64,000 nt of DNA, taken from contig JAJDWK010000004.1 of NCBI GenBank assembly GCA_022825675.1, forward strand, positions 30,301-94,300. The letters run 5' to 3'. Position numbers and translations under genes: made by a program. Each line of letters begins with the position of its first letter. Positions within the stretch are counted from its first letter, which is position 1. The notes beneath the pieces were generated by a model. The model saw only the letters and a program-made list of their open reading frames with translations, was not told where the DNA came from and searched no databases. Shown here one piece after another: positions 17,511 through 26,978 of the stretch. This stretch comes from Anaerolineae bacterium (GTDB lineage Bacteria > Chloroflexota > Anaerolineae > Aggregatilineales > Phototrophicaceae).

Positions 17511-18431
17511 ATGAAATTCAAAAATGACGCTGTAAAGCCGGTCCCTTTCTGGCGTAAAGGCATAGCGATGCTCGGCTGGCTGGTGGCGGGGCTTCTCTTG
17601 CTCTATTTCTTTTCGCCATTGATAAGCAGAGCTTTCTTGGCAATCAGCCGTCATGCCAATGAGCCCGCGTATTATGCGGTTCTCGCGGATGTGCTCAACA
17701 GCGACGATGGCTTCCAACTGCCGACGCAGACGCCGCTGCCAACCTTTACTCCGCTCCCAACCTATACGCTGCTGCCAACTTACACAGCGCTACCCACAGC
17801 CACAAACACTTCTACGCCAACAAAAACGCCGACGCCAACCAGCACACCGACACCTACGCCTATCCCGCCCGCATTTATACTTCAGCAGCTGGAGTCACAG
17901 GCGCAGCTGGTGGTGGTGAAAAATCAGCTGACGCGGCGTGACTTCCATGTCGGCGTCAAAGATGGCTTATGCAGCCACGGCGGCGACTTCACGGCGGAAG
18001 CGGTAATTGAAGCGGGCATCGATTTCGATGAAATTGACCATGATAGCGTCGCGTACAGCCCGCGCAGCCAATCCTATACCCTCAAATTGCCCGCGCCTGA
18101 ATTCACCAGCTGCCGCATTGAGTACATCCGACTGATTGAAAATTCCTTCAGTGTATGCAACCCGGATTGGGACCGGGCGCGTACGCTGGCGGAGGTGCAG
18201 ATCATGCGTGAATTCGTTGACGAATCAAAAGAGCGCGGCTTGCTTGAGGACGCGCAAGAACGCACCGAGCTGATTTTGGGAGAATTTGTGCGCAACATCA
18301 CTGGGAAGCCGGTGAAGGTCGTCTTTGACAAACAGCGCGCCTCGCCGAAGCTGGACAGCTCTTGCCGACCAAGAGCCACTGGCGGCTGGACTTACAACCG
18401 CATCAAAAATGTCTGGCAAAAGGCGCGCTAA
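17511..18431 (+). CDS. DUF4230 protein, membrane-anchored with Thr/Pro-rich linker
   Basis: A 306-aa surface protein. One membrane helix (residues 19-40) near the N-terminus is followed by a 45-residue low-complexity linker of TP repeats (about residues 70-118, for example TPTPTSTPTPTPIPP). The C-terminal domain fits DUF4230: a start like QAQLVVVKNQLT, then EAGIDFDEID, LKLPAPEFTSCRIEY and a C-terminal helix (LLEDAQERTELILGEFVRN). Four cysteines occur in the outer domain and could form disulfides. TP-rich stalks are common on Chloroflexota surface proteins. The function of DUF4230 is unknown. Confidence 0.72.
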   Translation: MKFKNDAVKPVPFWRKGIAMLGWLVAGLLLLYFFSPLISRAFLAISRHANEPAYYAVLADVLNSDDGFQLPTQTPLPTFTPLPTYTLLPTYTALPTATNTSTPTKTPTPTSTPTPTPIPPAFILQQLESQAQLVVVKNQLTRRDFHVGVKDGLCSHGGDFTAEAVIEAGIDFDEIDHDSVAYSPRSQSYTLKLPAPEFTSCRIEYIRLIENSFSVCNPDWDRARTLAEVQIMREFVDESKERGLLEDAQERTELILGEFVRNITGKPVKVVFDKQRASPKLDSSCRPRATGGWTYNRIKNVWQKAR

Positions 18432-18976
18432 ATCTCGACATAGCGCTTCCAAATCTCGGGACCGGAGCCCATGGCGATGACCAAATAGCTGGTGCGCGGC
18501 GTCTTCGGCTCCCACAGCAGCCGCATGCCAGCGACATTGTGCAGCCGATTGCCCTTGCGATGGTTGCAGCGGGCGCAGGCGCAAGCGGTATTGGACCAGG
18601 TGTCCTTGCCGCCTTTGCTGCGCGGGATGATGTGGTCGATGGTAAAATCGTGTTTGGTCAAAACCCGTCCGCGGACTTTGCTGCCGACCTTCGCCCCGCA
18701 ATAGATGCAAGTGTAGCCATCCCGCACCATAATGCCCTTGCGGCTCCAGTGCGACTTGCGGCGCGGCACATTAACATAAGATTTCAGCGCGATTACCGAC
18801 GGCACTTCAAACTTGCGGCGCACGGTATTCAGGTATTTGCCCGTCATCTCCACCGCGATCGCTTTCCCCGCGATGAGCAAATTGACGGCGCGCTGCACTG
18901 TGATTACCGCAAGCGGCTCCCAGGTGCTGCCGTTCAGCAGCAGAACACGAAGCTGCAATACGCTGACCCGCGACAT
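18428..18976 (-). CDS. HNH endonuclease
   Basis: A 182-aa nuclease of the free-standing HNH type. Two zinc-ribbon cysteine pairs flank the active site: CIYCG and CARCNHRKG. Between them lies the metal-binding core DFTIDHIIPRSKGGKDTWSN, with the catalytic His in DHIIP. The N-terminal 70 residues (VLLLNGSTWEPLAVITVQRA) match the widespread chromosomal HNH family, whose members are thought to act in DNA processing rather than in defence. ATG 18976 follows AAGGA. Its stop overlaps the stop of the convergent DUF4230 gene. Confidence 0.88.
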   Translation of the reverse strand: MSRVSVLQLRVLLLNGSTWEPLAVITVQRAVNLLIAGKAIAVEMTGKYLNTVRRKFEVPSVIALKSYVNVPRRKSHWSRKGIMVRDGYTCIYCGAKVGSKVRGRVLTKHDFTIDHIIPRSKGGKDTWSNTACACARCNHRKGNRLHNVAGMRLLWEPKTPRTSYLVIAMGSGPEIWKRYVEI

Positions 18977-19152
18977 GAGGGATGTTCCTTTCTTTGCTAG
19001 AGCTGGAAAGGCAAAGAAATCACGCCGATACCGCTGATGTATACCACGAATCGCGCCGAATTTCGAGAGCATTGACCGCGCGCGGCAACCGCGCCAAAAA
19101 CAGGGTACATTCCTGTTGTCTCACCGCGCCTGCATCAATATCGGAGGTGACT

Positions 19153-20166
19153 GTGCTGGTAGAACCCAAGCTCGTAAAAAGCGCCCTGCGCGCGCAGCTG
19201 GAAGCGTGCTATGCGCTCACAATTTCGGCGCTGGAATTCCTGCCGATTGGCAACGATGCCGCCGCCTGGTGCTACCGCGTCGAAGCGCGGACGGGCGCAT
19301 ATTTCCTGAAGCTGCGCAAAGGCGCGCTCAAGCTGGCAGCGCTGCAAGTGCCGCGCCAGTTGCAGCGCCGCGGCATCAAGGCGGTTGCGCCGATTGTGAC
19401 CGAGGCCGGCACGCTCTATGCCAGTTGGGGGGAGTATGCGCTGATTTTGTACCCCTATATCGAAGGCAAATCGGGCTGGAATATGGCGCTGACGCCAGCG
19501 CAATGGCGCGCCTGGGGCCTGACGATGCGCGCGATTCATCAGCGGTCGCTGGCGCGGCAGCTGCGCACTATCGCCCCGCGTGAAGTCTTCGCGGAGAAAT
19601 GGCTGGGCGCGCTTGACGCCATTGAAGGGGCGCTGGCGCAGTCCCGCTTTGCCGGCGATGCCGCGGCGGCAGCGTTGCTCTGGCGGCGGCAGCGCGCGGA
19701 GATTACGCAGGCGCGGCAGCGCTATTGCGCGCTCGGGCGGCAGCTGGCGGCGCAAGCGCCCGCATTTGTGCTTTGCCATGCCGATATCCACCGCGCCAAC
19801 ATCATCCTTGATAAGCGCGGCGCGATTCACATTGTCGATTGGGACGAGACCCTGCTGGCGCCAAAGGAGCGCGACTTGATGTTTTTTGTCGGCGAAGCCC
19901 CGCAGCAGTCGCAGGAAGCGGACTTCCTCAACGGATACGGCAGCGGCGCTATCGACATGCTCGCGCTCGCCTATTATCGCTACGATTGGGCGCTGCAAGA
20001 ATTCGCGGATTATGGCGAGCGCCTCTTCCTGGCTGAAGGGCTGGACGAGCGTGAACTTCGCCGCGCCTTGACAGAGTTTGAGCGGCTCTTCGCCCCCGGC
20101 GATGTGCTGGCGCAGGCGCGACAGGCATACGCGCGCCGCTGCCAAGTTGCGCCGCAGCCTCTATAA
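19153..20166 (+). CDS. Aminoglycoside phosphotransferase (APH)-fold kinase
   Basis: A 337-aa small-molecule kinase fold. The N-lobe ends at a hinge-like segment (ALILYPYIEGKSG). The catalytic loop is LCHADIHRANIIL, with the Asp and Asn of the HxDxxxxN motif, and the metal-binding DxD-like VDWDETLLAPKERDLMFF follows. These are the features of choline-kinase, homoserine-kinase and APH enzymes; the substrate is unknown and antibiotic resistance should not be assumed. The GTG at 19153 follows GGAGG by five bases. The gene ends against the alpha-2-macroglobulin gene (TAATGG). Confidence 0.85.
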   Translation: MLVEPKLVKSALRAQLEACYALTISALEFLPIGNDAAAWCYRVEARTGAYFLKLRKGALKLAALQVPRQLQRRGIKAVAPIVTEAGTLYASWGEYALILYPYIEGKSGWNMALTPAQWRAWGLTMRAIHQRSLARQLRTIAPREVFAEKWLGALDAIEGALAQSRFAGDAAAAALLWRRQRAEITQARQRYCALGRQLAAQAPAFVLCHADIHRANIILDKRGAIHIVDWDETLLAPKERDLMFFVGEAPQQSQEADFLNGYGSGAIDMLALAYYRYDWALQEFADYGERLFLAEGLDERELRRALTEFERLFAPGDVLAQARQAYARRCQVAPQPL

Positions 20167-20201
20167 TGGCGGCAAATCACAGCGGACTGGAGGCTGCGGC
20201 A

Positions 20202-23200
20202 ATGCGCCGACGATGGCTCCTTTGTACAGTCTTGGCGGCGCTGGCAGTATTGTCCAGCCCGCTGCATTTCGCCCAGGGCGGCATCAGCGGGCTGCTGGAA
20301 GTGGTCGCGGTCAGCCCCGCGCCCGCCAGCCCCTTGGCGCTTGATGCGTCGATTACACTCAGTTTCAACCGCCGCGTTGACTGCGCCGCTGCCGAAGCGG
20401 CTTTGCGCTGGCAGCCGCCAATCGCCGCCGCGATACGCTGCGACGAATACCGCCTGAGCTTGAGGCCGCAGGCTGCCCTGAGCCCTGGCAGCGCCCTCCA
20501 ATTGGAAGTGCGCGCGCCCTTACATGCCAAAGATGGCGCTGCCCTGCCACAAGACTTCCTGGCGCGCTTTAGAACCGCTGATTTCCTGCAAATCGCCGAG
20601 GCGCTGCCGAATGCCGCTGGCGGTGCCGCGCCTGTCGATTCTGCCATCACGCTGGCATTTGACAAACCGGTCGTCCCGCTGGCGCTCTCGTCAGAGCAGG
20701 GCGCATTGCCTGTTCCCATAAGCATCAATCCGCCCATCGCCGGCAGCGGCCGCTGGAAGAACAGCGCCCTCTATGTCTTTGAGCCTGATGCCCAGCTGCA
20801 AAATGATACTTTGTACACGGTTGCAGTCGCCGATGACCTGACGGCGCTGGATGGCGCGCCGCTGGCAGCGCCGTACAGCTGGTCCTTCCGCAGCGCCCAG
20901 CCGGCGCTTCTCTCGCTTAATCCGCCGCCGGGCGCGCCTGATATCAGCCTCGCGCCGCGCATACAGATGCGCTTCAACCAAGCTATGGAGCGTGATGTCC
21001 TTGAGCGCGCCTTCTATTTAAGTCCACTGCCCGCCAGCGAGGGCGAACCCGAAGCCGGCGCATTCGACTGGGCGGAAGATGGCATGAGCGTCGTTTTCAC
21101 CCCGGCCGCGCCGCTGCGTTATGACACCGTCTATGAGGCGGGCTTTGACGCCGAGCGAGCGCCCGCTTTGCGCTTCAGCACCCTGGAGCCTGACGCGAGT
21201 TGGACATATAGCACCGTGCCGCCGCCGGCAATCAGCGCCACCGAACCCCTCGATGGCGCGACTGATGTCAGCCGCGGCGGCTTCACGCTCTATTTCGCGT
21301 CGCCCATGAACAGCGAAACGCTGGAAGACAAAATTACCATCAGTCCGCAGCCGGCGATTGCGCCCCGCGTCTATTACAACGAATGGAACAACAGCTATTC
21401 CGTCGCGTTTGATGCCCAGCCGTCTACCGCTTATGCCATCGACATTGCGCCGGGCATGGCGGATATCTACGGCAAAGCTATCAGCGAGCCTTACAGCTTC
21501 CGCTATCGGACGGCGCCGCGCCCGCCGTTGCTGGAGCTGCAGCTGCCGGGGGCGGTCGGCTTCTTTGACGCCAACCGCCAGCCGCCCGAACTCGCGCTGA
21601 CGCACCGCGGACTGCAGGCTATCGACTTGGCGCTCTATCGCATTCCGCTGCCCGATTTCATCGCGCGCCTGACCGGTGACGACCGCTATGCGCCCGCGCG
21701 CAGCTATTCCCCGCCGGCAAGCCAGTTGATTCGGCGCTGGCAGCTGCCGGCGGGCGCGCCCGCCAATATCAGCCGCAGCGAGCGGGTTCAACTGAGTGAA
21801 AGCGGCGCTGATAAAAAAGCGCCGGCGGCGCTTAAGCCCGGCATCTACTTTTTCGAAGCGCAAGCGCCAGAAATCGCCGAGCAGTATGGCGCGGCGAAGC
21901 AGTTCCTCAATGTCGCCAACGCCGCGCTGACGCTTAAACAAGCGACTGACCGCTTGACCGTGTGGGCGGTTGATGTCGCGACCGGCGCGCCCCTTCGTGA
22001 ACAGACAATCACGGTCTATGGGCGTGACGCCAGCCGGCTCGCCCAAGCCCGCACGGACGAGCGCGGCATCGCCAGTATCGACATTCCCTACAGCCCGGCG
22101 CTTGACCGCCCGCTGCTGGCGCTGCTGATGAGCGGCGAGCATTTTGGCATCGGCTACAGCGGCTGGACGCAAGGGAGCGAGCCCTGGCAGTTCGGCTTCG
22201 CCTACAGCCCGCGCGCGTCCGCCTATCAAGCCTATATCTACAGCGATCGTCCTGTCTATCGCGGCGGGCAGCCCGTCTATTTCCGCGGCATCCTGCGCAG
22301 CAAAGACGATGTCGTGTATATGCCACCGCCCTTCGATACAGTGCCCGTGACACTCCGCGACCCGCGCGGCGAAATCGTCTACCAGCGCGCGCACGAACTT
22401 AGCGAATTTGGCAGCTTCCACGGCGCTTTTGATATCCCCAAAGACGCCGCGCTGGGCGCTTATCGGCTGTCGCTGGAATTGCCAGCGGCGAACGCATTCT
22501 ATCCCGAATTTGCCGGGCTCGACTTCCTGGTGGCGGAATATCGGCTGCCCGAATATCAGGTAGCGCTCGCGGCGGATAGCGCGGAGATCGTACAGGGGGA
22601 TAGCGCCGAATTTACGCTGGAAGGCAGATATTTCTTCGGCGGCGCCGTCTCCCATGCCGAGGTGGAATATAATGTGCTGACCGCGCCTTACGCATTTGAC
22701 TACAGCGGCGCGGGACATTATGAATTCGCCGATAGCGACCGCCTCTACCCGCCTGAAGGACCGCCGCATTACGGCGGGCTCGTCACGCAAGGCGCGCTGC
22801 GCACTGACGCTGACGGCAAGGCGATATTTTCGATACAAGGCGACTTGGCGGATGCGCCCGGCAGCCAGCGCTGGCGCGTGGAAGCCGCCATCCGCGACGA
22901 AGCGGGGCAGACACTCTATGACAGCGCTGACCTGGTGCTGCATCAGGGGCTTTTCTATGTTGGCATCGGCGCGGAAAAAGCGGTCGGCGCTGTCGGCGAG
23001 CAGAGCCACCTCAACATCATCGCTGTTGATTGGGAGAGCCAGCCTATCGCCAATCAAGCGGTTGAAATACAAGTGGTGGAGCGCCGCTGGTCCCGCGTTC
23101 AAGAGCGGGAATCCGATACGGGGCAGCCCGCTTGGAGCTGGACTGTAGAAGAGTTTCCTGTTGTCAGCGGCACCGTCCAGACTGGGGCAGATGGCAAAGC

Positions 23201-26138
23201 GGATTTCAGCTTCCGCCCGCCTAATGGCGGCATCTTCAAAATCATCGTGTCGGCGCGGGATGCGCGCGGCAATCGCTTGCGCGCGGCAAGCAAAATCTGG
23301 GTCGCGGGCGCGGAATTTGTGCCCTGGCGGCAGAGCGCCTCCAATGCCATTGACATCGTGCCCGAGCGGGCGGAATATGCCATTGGCGAGCGGGCGAAGC
23401 TCTTGATCACCTCGCCATTTAATGGCGAGACCCAGGCGCTTATCAGCATCGAGCGCGGCGATCTGCTCAGCGTTGAGCCAGTTACGCTCTCCAGCAATTC
23501 TTATATCTACGAATTTGATATCCTGCCGCAGCACGCGCCCAATGTCTATGTTACTGTCTTCCTGCTCAAGCCCGCTGACGCCACAAACGAAACTGCCGCC
23601 TGGCGGCTGGGCATGACGCAGCTGCTAGTCGAGAACAGTCGCAAAGCGCTGACTGTCGACATCAGCGCTGACCGCGCCCAGGCGGCGCCGGGAGCGACTG
23701 CGCGTTACCGCCTGCGCGTCCGCAATCACGCCGGGGAGCCAGCCCGCGCCGAGATTGGATTGGCGCTGACGGACCTGGCGGCGCTCTCATTAGCCCAGCG
23801 CAATAGCCCGCCGCTGCTGGATGCCTTCTTCGGTCCCCAAGAATTGACTGTGCGCACTTCAAGCTCGCTTGCCGTGACTGCCGATGCCGATGCTGTCGCG
23901 CTCGCTGAAGGCAAAGGCGGTGGCGGCGGGATTCTTGAAACCGGCATCAGCGCATTGCGCGGAGACTTCATTGACACTCCCTATTGGCAGCCCAGCCTGG
24001 TGACGGATGAGGCTGGCGAAGCCTATGTTGATATCACTTTGCCCGACAACCTTACAACCTGGCGGCTGGATGCCCGCGCCTGGACGGCGGGGCGGGGCGG
24101 CAAGCTGCTGGTCGGCGAAGCGCAGCATGACCTGCTCAGTACCAAAGCGCTGCTGATACGCCCACAGACGCCGCGCTTTTTCATAGCCGGCGATAGGGCG
24201 CGGCTGTCGGCAGTCCTGCACAACAACAGCGGCGAGGCGGCTTCGCTTGTAGCATCGCTGGAGAATAGTCGCGGCTTGAGGCTGGCGGCTGGCAACAGCG
24301 CGGAACGCGCCCTGCAGTTGCCCGCGGGCGGGCGGGCGCGCGTCGATTGGCTGGTGGAAGTTGAGGCGGTGGCAGCGGTCGCGCCCCATTTTGTCCTGCG
24401 CCATGCTGATGGCGCCGACGCTGACGCCAGCATCTCGCCTGTCAGCCAGGATTCCGCCGGCACCCTGCCCGTCTACCGCTTCGCCCAGCGGGAGACTGTC
24501 GGCACTGCCGGCATGCTGCGCCAGGCGGGCGCGCGCAGCGAGGCGCTGCTGCTGCCGCGGGAGTATATCGCCCCCAGCGGCCGCCTCTCCCTCCGCCTCG
24601 ACAAGTCGCTGGCGGGCGCAACTGCCGAGAGCCTGGCATATTTGGCGGCGCAATCGCAGCGCTATCAGGAATGCGCCAGCGCTATCGTCAGCCGCTTCTT
24701 GCCCCAGATCGCCGCCTTCCGCGCCCAGAGCCAGCTGGGCTTGGCGGATTCGGCGCTGCAAGCGGAACTCGCCGCCCATGTCGCCGACAGCCTGCAAGCG
24801 CTCTACGCCCGTCAATTGCCTGCTGGCGGCTGGGGCTGGTGCGGCGCAGACAATGCCGATGTCATGACCTCCGCCTACGCCCTCTTCGGCTTGGCGCAAG
24901 CCGCCGAGAACGGCTTCCCAGTTGATGCCGCCTCCCGCGAGCGGGCGCAGCGCTACCTGCGCCAGCAGCTGATTAGACCATCCCTGCAAGTCGAGCGTTG
25001 GCGGCTGAACCGGCAAGCCTTTCTGCTCTTTGCTTTGGCGCAATCGGGAGCGCCCGATAAGGCAAGCAGCGCCGCGCTCTTTGAAAGCCGCGAGCGCCTG
25101 AGCCTGGACGCGGTCGCATTTCTGGCGCAGACCCTGCATCACATCAACCCGAATGACCGCGAGCGGCTGTCCGCGCTGGCGCAGCAGCTGCAAAATCGGG
25201 CAATCATCAGCGCGACCGGCGCCTATTTCAGCGACAGTGATGCCGACCGCCGGCATTGGTCCAGCAGCTTGCGCAGCAGCGCGCTGGCGCTGGACAGCCT
25301 GCTCTTGCTGCAGCCGGATAGCGAGCTGCTGCCCAATATCGCGCGCTATCTGCTGCGTCAGCGGCAGGGGCGCGGGTATTGGAACTCGCCACAAGAGACT
25401 GCCTGGGCGCTAATCGCGCTAAGCCATTGGCTGCGCGTCAGCGGCGAGTTAACGCCGACTTTTGCCTATGCTGCGCATCTGAATGGCGACGAGCTTTGGC
25501 GCGATATAGCGCTGCCAAGCAATGCCACCGAGGCGATAGAATTGCAAATTGATGCCGCCGCGCTGATGCAAAATGAGACCAATTTGCTGACGATCCAGCG
25601 GGATGCGGGCACCGGCGCGCTCTATTACAGCGCCCATCTCACGCTTGACCTGCCAGTCGAGCAGATTAAGCCGCTGAACCGCGGCATCGAAATCTCCCGC
25701 CGTTACCAGCTGCTGGGCGCGCCGGCATCAGCGCCCATCACCAGCGCGCGCATCAGCGATACCGTGCAGGTCCGCCTGCAAATCGCGGTGCCGAATACTT
25801 TGCGCTATGTGGTCATTGAAGATTTCTTGCCTGCTGGCGCCGAGGCGGTCAATCCCGAGCTTGCCACCAGCTCACAGCTGGGCACAGCGCCTGGCGGCGC
25901 GCGCATCGGGGACGAAGACGCCGGCTGGGGCTGGCAATATTTTGACCGCATCGAGTTTCGTGATGAAAAAGCTGTCATCTATGCCAGCGTCTTGCCCAAG
26001 GGCGTGTATGAATTTGTCTACACCATGCGTCCGCTCATCGCGGGCGACTACCAGGCGCTGCCGCCGCTGGCGCAAGAATTGTATTTTCCCGAGGTTTATG
26101 GACGCGGGGCGGGGGCGCGCTTCGTGATCGAAGAGTAA
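20202..26138 (+). CDS. Bacterial alpha-2-macroglobulin family protein lacking the thioester
   Basis: A 1978-aa secreted protein. An N-terminal signal helix (WLLCTVLAALAVLSSP) is followed by several Ig-like repeats of the Big_5 type (for example EPLDGATDVSRGGFTLYF). The MG2 domain carries YIYSDRPVYRGGQPVYFRG, and later the A2M core segment LPDNLTTWRLDARAWT and the alpha-alpha barrel occur. In the thioester region the expected CxEQ reads CASA (Cys1491 onward, QECASAIVSRFLP), so no internal thioester can form. Bacterial A2Ms trap foreign proteases in the envelope; thioester-free ones exist. I chose the ATG at 20202 because GGAGG lies eight bases upstream; 20166 is the alternative. Confidence 0.88.
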   Translation: MRRRWLLCTVLAALAVLSSPLHFAQGGISGLLEVVAVSPAPASPLALDASITLSFNRRVDCAAAEAALRWQPPIAAAIRCDEYRLSLRPQAALSPGSALQLEVRAPLHAKDGAALPQDFLARFRTADFLQIAEALPNAAGGAAPVDSAITLAFDKPVVPLALSSEQGALPVPISINPPIAGSGRWKNSALYVFEPDAQLQNDTLYTVAVADDLTALDGAPLAAPYSWSFRSAQPALLSLNPPPGAPDISLAPRIQMRFNQAMERDVLERAFYLSPLPASEGEPEAGAFDWAEDGMSVVFTPAAPLRYDTVYEAGFDAERAPALRFSTLEPDASWTYSTVPPPAISATEPLDGATDVSRGGFTLYFASPMNSETLEDKITISPQPAIAPRVYYNEWNNSYSVAFDAQPSTAYAIDIAPGMADIYGKAISEPYSFRYRTAPRPPLLELQLPGAVGFFDANRQPPELALTHRGLQAIDLALYRIPLPDFIARLTGDDRYAPARSYSPPASQLIRRWQLPAGAPANISRSERVQLSESGADKKAPAALKPGIYFFEAQAPEIAEQYGAAKQFLNVANAALTLKQATDRLTVWAVDVATGAPLREQTITVYGRDASRLAQARTDERGIASIDIPYSPALDRPLLALLMSGEHFGIGYSGWTQGSEPWQFGFAYSPRASAYQAYIYSDRPVYRGGQPVYFRGILRSKDDVVYMPPPFDTVPVTLRDPRGEIVYQRAHELSEFGSFHGAFDIPKDAALGAYRLSLELPAANAFYPEFAGLDFLVAEYRLPEYQVALAADSAEIVQGDSAEFTLEGRYFFGGAVSHAEVEYNVLTAPYAFDYSGAGHYEFADSDRLYPPEGPPHYGGLVTQGALRTDADGKAIFSIQGDLADAPGSQRWRVEAAIRDEAGQTLYDSADLVLHQGLFYVGIGAEKAVGAVGEQSHLNIIAVDWESQPIANQAVEIQVVERRWSRVQERESDTGQPAWSWTVEEFPVVSGTVQTGADGKADFSFRPPNGGIFKIIVSARDARGNRLRAASKIWVAGAEFVPWRQSASNAIDIVPERAEYAIGERAKLLITSPFNGETQALISIERGDLLSVEPVTLSSNSYIYEFDILPQHAPNVYVTVFLLKPADATNETAAWRLGMTQLLVENSRKALTVDISADRAQAAPGATARYRLRVRNHAGEPARAEIGLALTDLAALSLAQRNSPPLLDAFFGPQELTVRTSSSLAVTADADAVALAEGKGGGGGILETGISALRGDFIDTPYWQPSLVTDEAGEAYVDITLPDNLTTWRLDARAWTAGRGGKLLVGEAQHDLLSTKALLIRPQTPRFFIAGDRARLSAVLHNNSGEAASLVASLENSRGLRLAAGNSAERALQLPAGGRARVDWLVEVEAVAAVAPHFVLRHADGADADASISPVSQDSAGTLPVYRFAQRETVGTAGMLRQAGARSEALLLPREYIAPSGRLSLRLDKSLAGATAESLAYLAAQSQRYQECASAIVSRFLPQIAAFRAQSQLGLADSALQAELAAHVADSLQALYARQLPAGGWGWCGADNADVMTSAYALFGLAQAAENGFPVDAASRERAQRYLRQQLIRPSLQVERWRLNRQAFLLFALAQSGAPDKASSAALFESRERLSLDAVAFLAQTLHHINPNDRERLSALAQQLQNRAIISATGAYFSDSDADRRHWSSSLRSSALALDSLLLLQPDSELLPNIARYLLRQRQGRGYWNSPQETAWALIALSHWLRVSGELTPTFAYAAHLNGDELWRDIALPSNATEAIELQIDAAALMQNETNLLTIQRDAGTGALYYSAHLTLDLPVEQIKPLNRGIEISRRYQLLGAPASAPITSARISDTVQVRLQIAVPNTLRYVVIEDFLPAGAEAVNPELATSSQLGTAPGGARIGDEDAGWGWQYFDRIEFRDEKAVIYASVLPKGVYEFVYTMRPLIAGDYQALPPLAQELYFPEVYGRGAGARFVIEE

Positions 26139-26154
26139 TCCAGCGCCCGGCGCA

Positions 26155-26964
26155 TCAAGCCTCTACCATCGTGATCGCGCCCGCCGCCTCTCCGACGAAG
26201 ACGCCGCAGGGTCCACCGCTTTCGCTCTTCTTTAAGTGGATTTCGTCACCGGCGAAGCTCAGCAGCGGGTGATAAAACTCCGCCACTTTTTCGGCTTCGC
26301 CCACCACATAATGCGCGATGAGAGCGCGGCGGAAGCGCGTCTCGCTGGTGTTGGGGTAGCTGCCATGGATGACCTGCCCGTTGAAAAAGACAACATCGCC
26401 CGGCTGCATCAGCATCGGCAGCGCCGCGCTTCCCGGCGGCAGCGGCACCGTGCTGGCGCTGAAGCTCTGCGATGTATCGGCTTCGACAGGGCAGAGCCGC
26501 GGCAAATCCTGCGTGCGCGGCACAATCTGCAAACAGCCGTTCTCTTCATCACAGGCGTCCACCGCCATCCAGGCGGCAAGGCAGGTGCCGGGATAAACGC
26601 GCAGCGGCGTCTGATCTTGATGCAGCGCCTGCCCGCGCGCCCCCGGCGGCTTGAAATAGAACATCGTCTGCGCGGCGTAAGGCTCCGCGCCCAACAGCGC
26701 CGTCGTCCAGTGGCGCAAACGCTCGTCCAGCAGCCAATCGAGGGAGAAGCCGTCAAAGCGGTGTGGATGCACGATGCGGGGGAAAGCGCGCAGCGGGTCC
26801 TCCGCGCCCAGCAGCATCTTCGCATCGCCGGCATAGCCATGCCCGGCCGCGTTCAGCCCCATATAATGCTCGCGGATGAAAGCCACTTCTTCCGCGGAAA
26901 ACAGCGCCGGCACAATCACATAGCCTTGCTCGTGGAAGGCGTCAATCAAGTTTTCTTCATTCAT
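26155..26964 (-). CDS. Phytanoyl-CoA dioxygenase (PhyH) family protein
   Basis: A 269-aa non-haem Fe(II)/2-oxoglutarate-type oxygenase. The N-terminal segment FHEQGYVIVPALFSAEEV is typical of PhyH. The iron ligands are visible as HQD in GQALHQDQTPLRV and the distal histidine in GQVIHGSYPNTSETRFRRAL, where the arginine would bind 2-oxoglutarate. The substrate is unknown. GGAG lies six bases before the ATG at 26964. The FemAB gene upstream ends 14 bases before this start, so the two are probably one transcript. Confidence 0.88.
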   Translation of the reverse strand: MNEENLIDAFHEQGYVIVPALFSAEEVAFIREHYMGLNAAGHGYAGDAKMLLGAEDPLRAFPRIVHPHRFDGFSLDWLLDERLRHWTTALLGAEPYAAQTMFYFKPPGARGQALHQDQTPLRVYPGTCLAAWMAVDACDEENGCLQIVPRTQDLPRLCPVEADTSQSFSASTVPLPPGSAALPMLMQPGDVVFFNGQVIHGSYPNTSETRFRRALIAHYVVGEAEKVAEFYHPLLSFAGDEIHLKKSESGGPCGVFVGEAAGAITMVEA

Positions 26965-26978
26965 TGTCCACTCCATTT

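Noticed and set aside
17720..17880. Short tandem sequence repeats resembling a microsatellite or a CRISPR-like array
   Set aside because: They encode the Thr/Pro linker of the DUF4230 protein in frame; units are irregular and no spacer structure exists.
18428..18976. HNH gene as a homing endonuclease, prophage or defence nuclease
   Set aside because: It is the common free-standing chromosomal HNH type, with host-like composition and no intron, intein, phage or restriction genes nearby.
19153..20166. Antibiotic-resistance gene (aminoglycoside phosphotransferase)
   Set aside because: Only the general APH kinase fold is visible. The fold is shared with many metabolic kinases, and the setting is chromosomal with no mobile element.
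21018..23534. Long open frame of 838 codons on the minus strand
   Set aside because: It is the antisense shadow of the alpha-2-macroglobulin gene in GC-rich DNA. It has no recognisable domain and no ribosome site.
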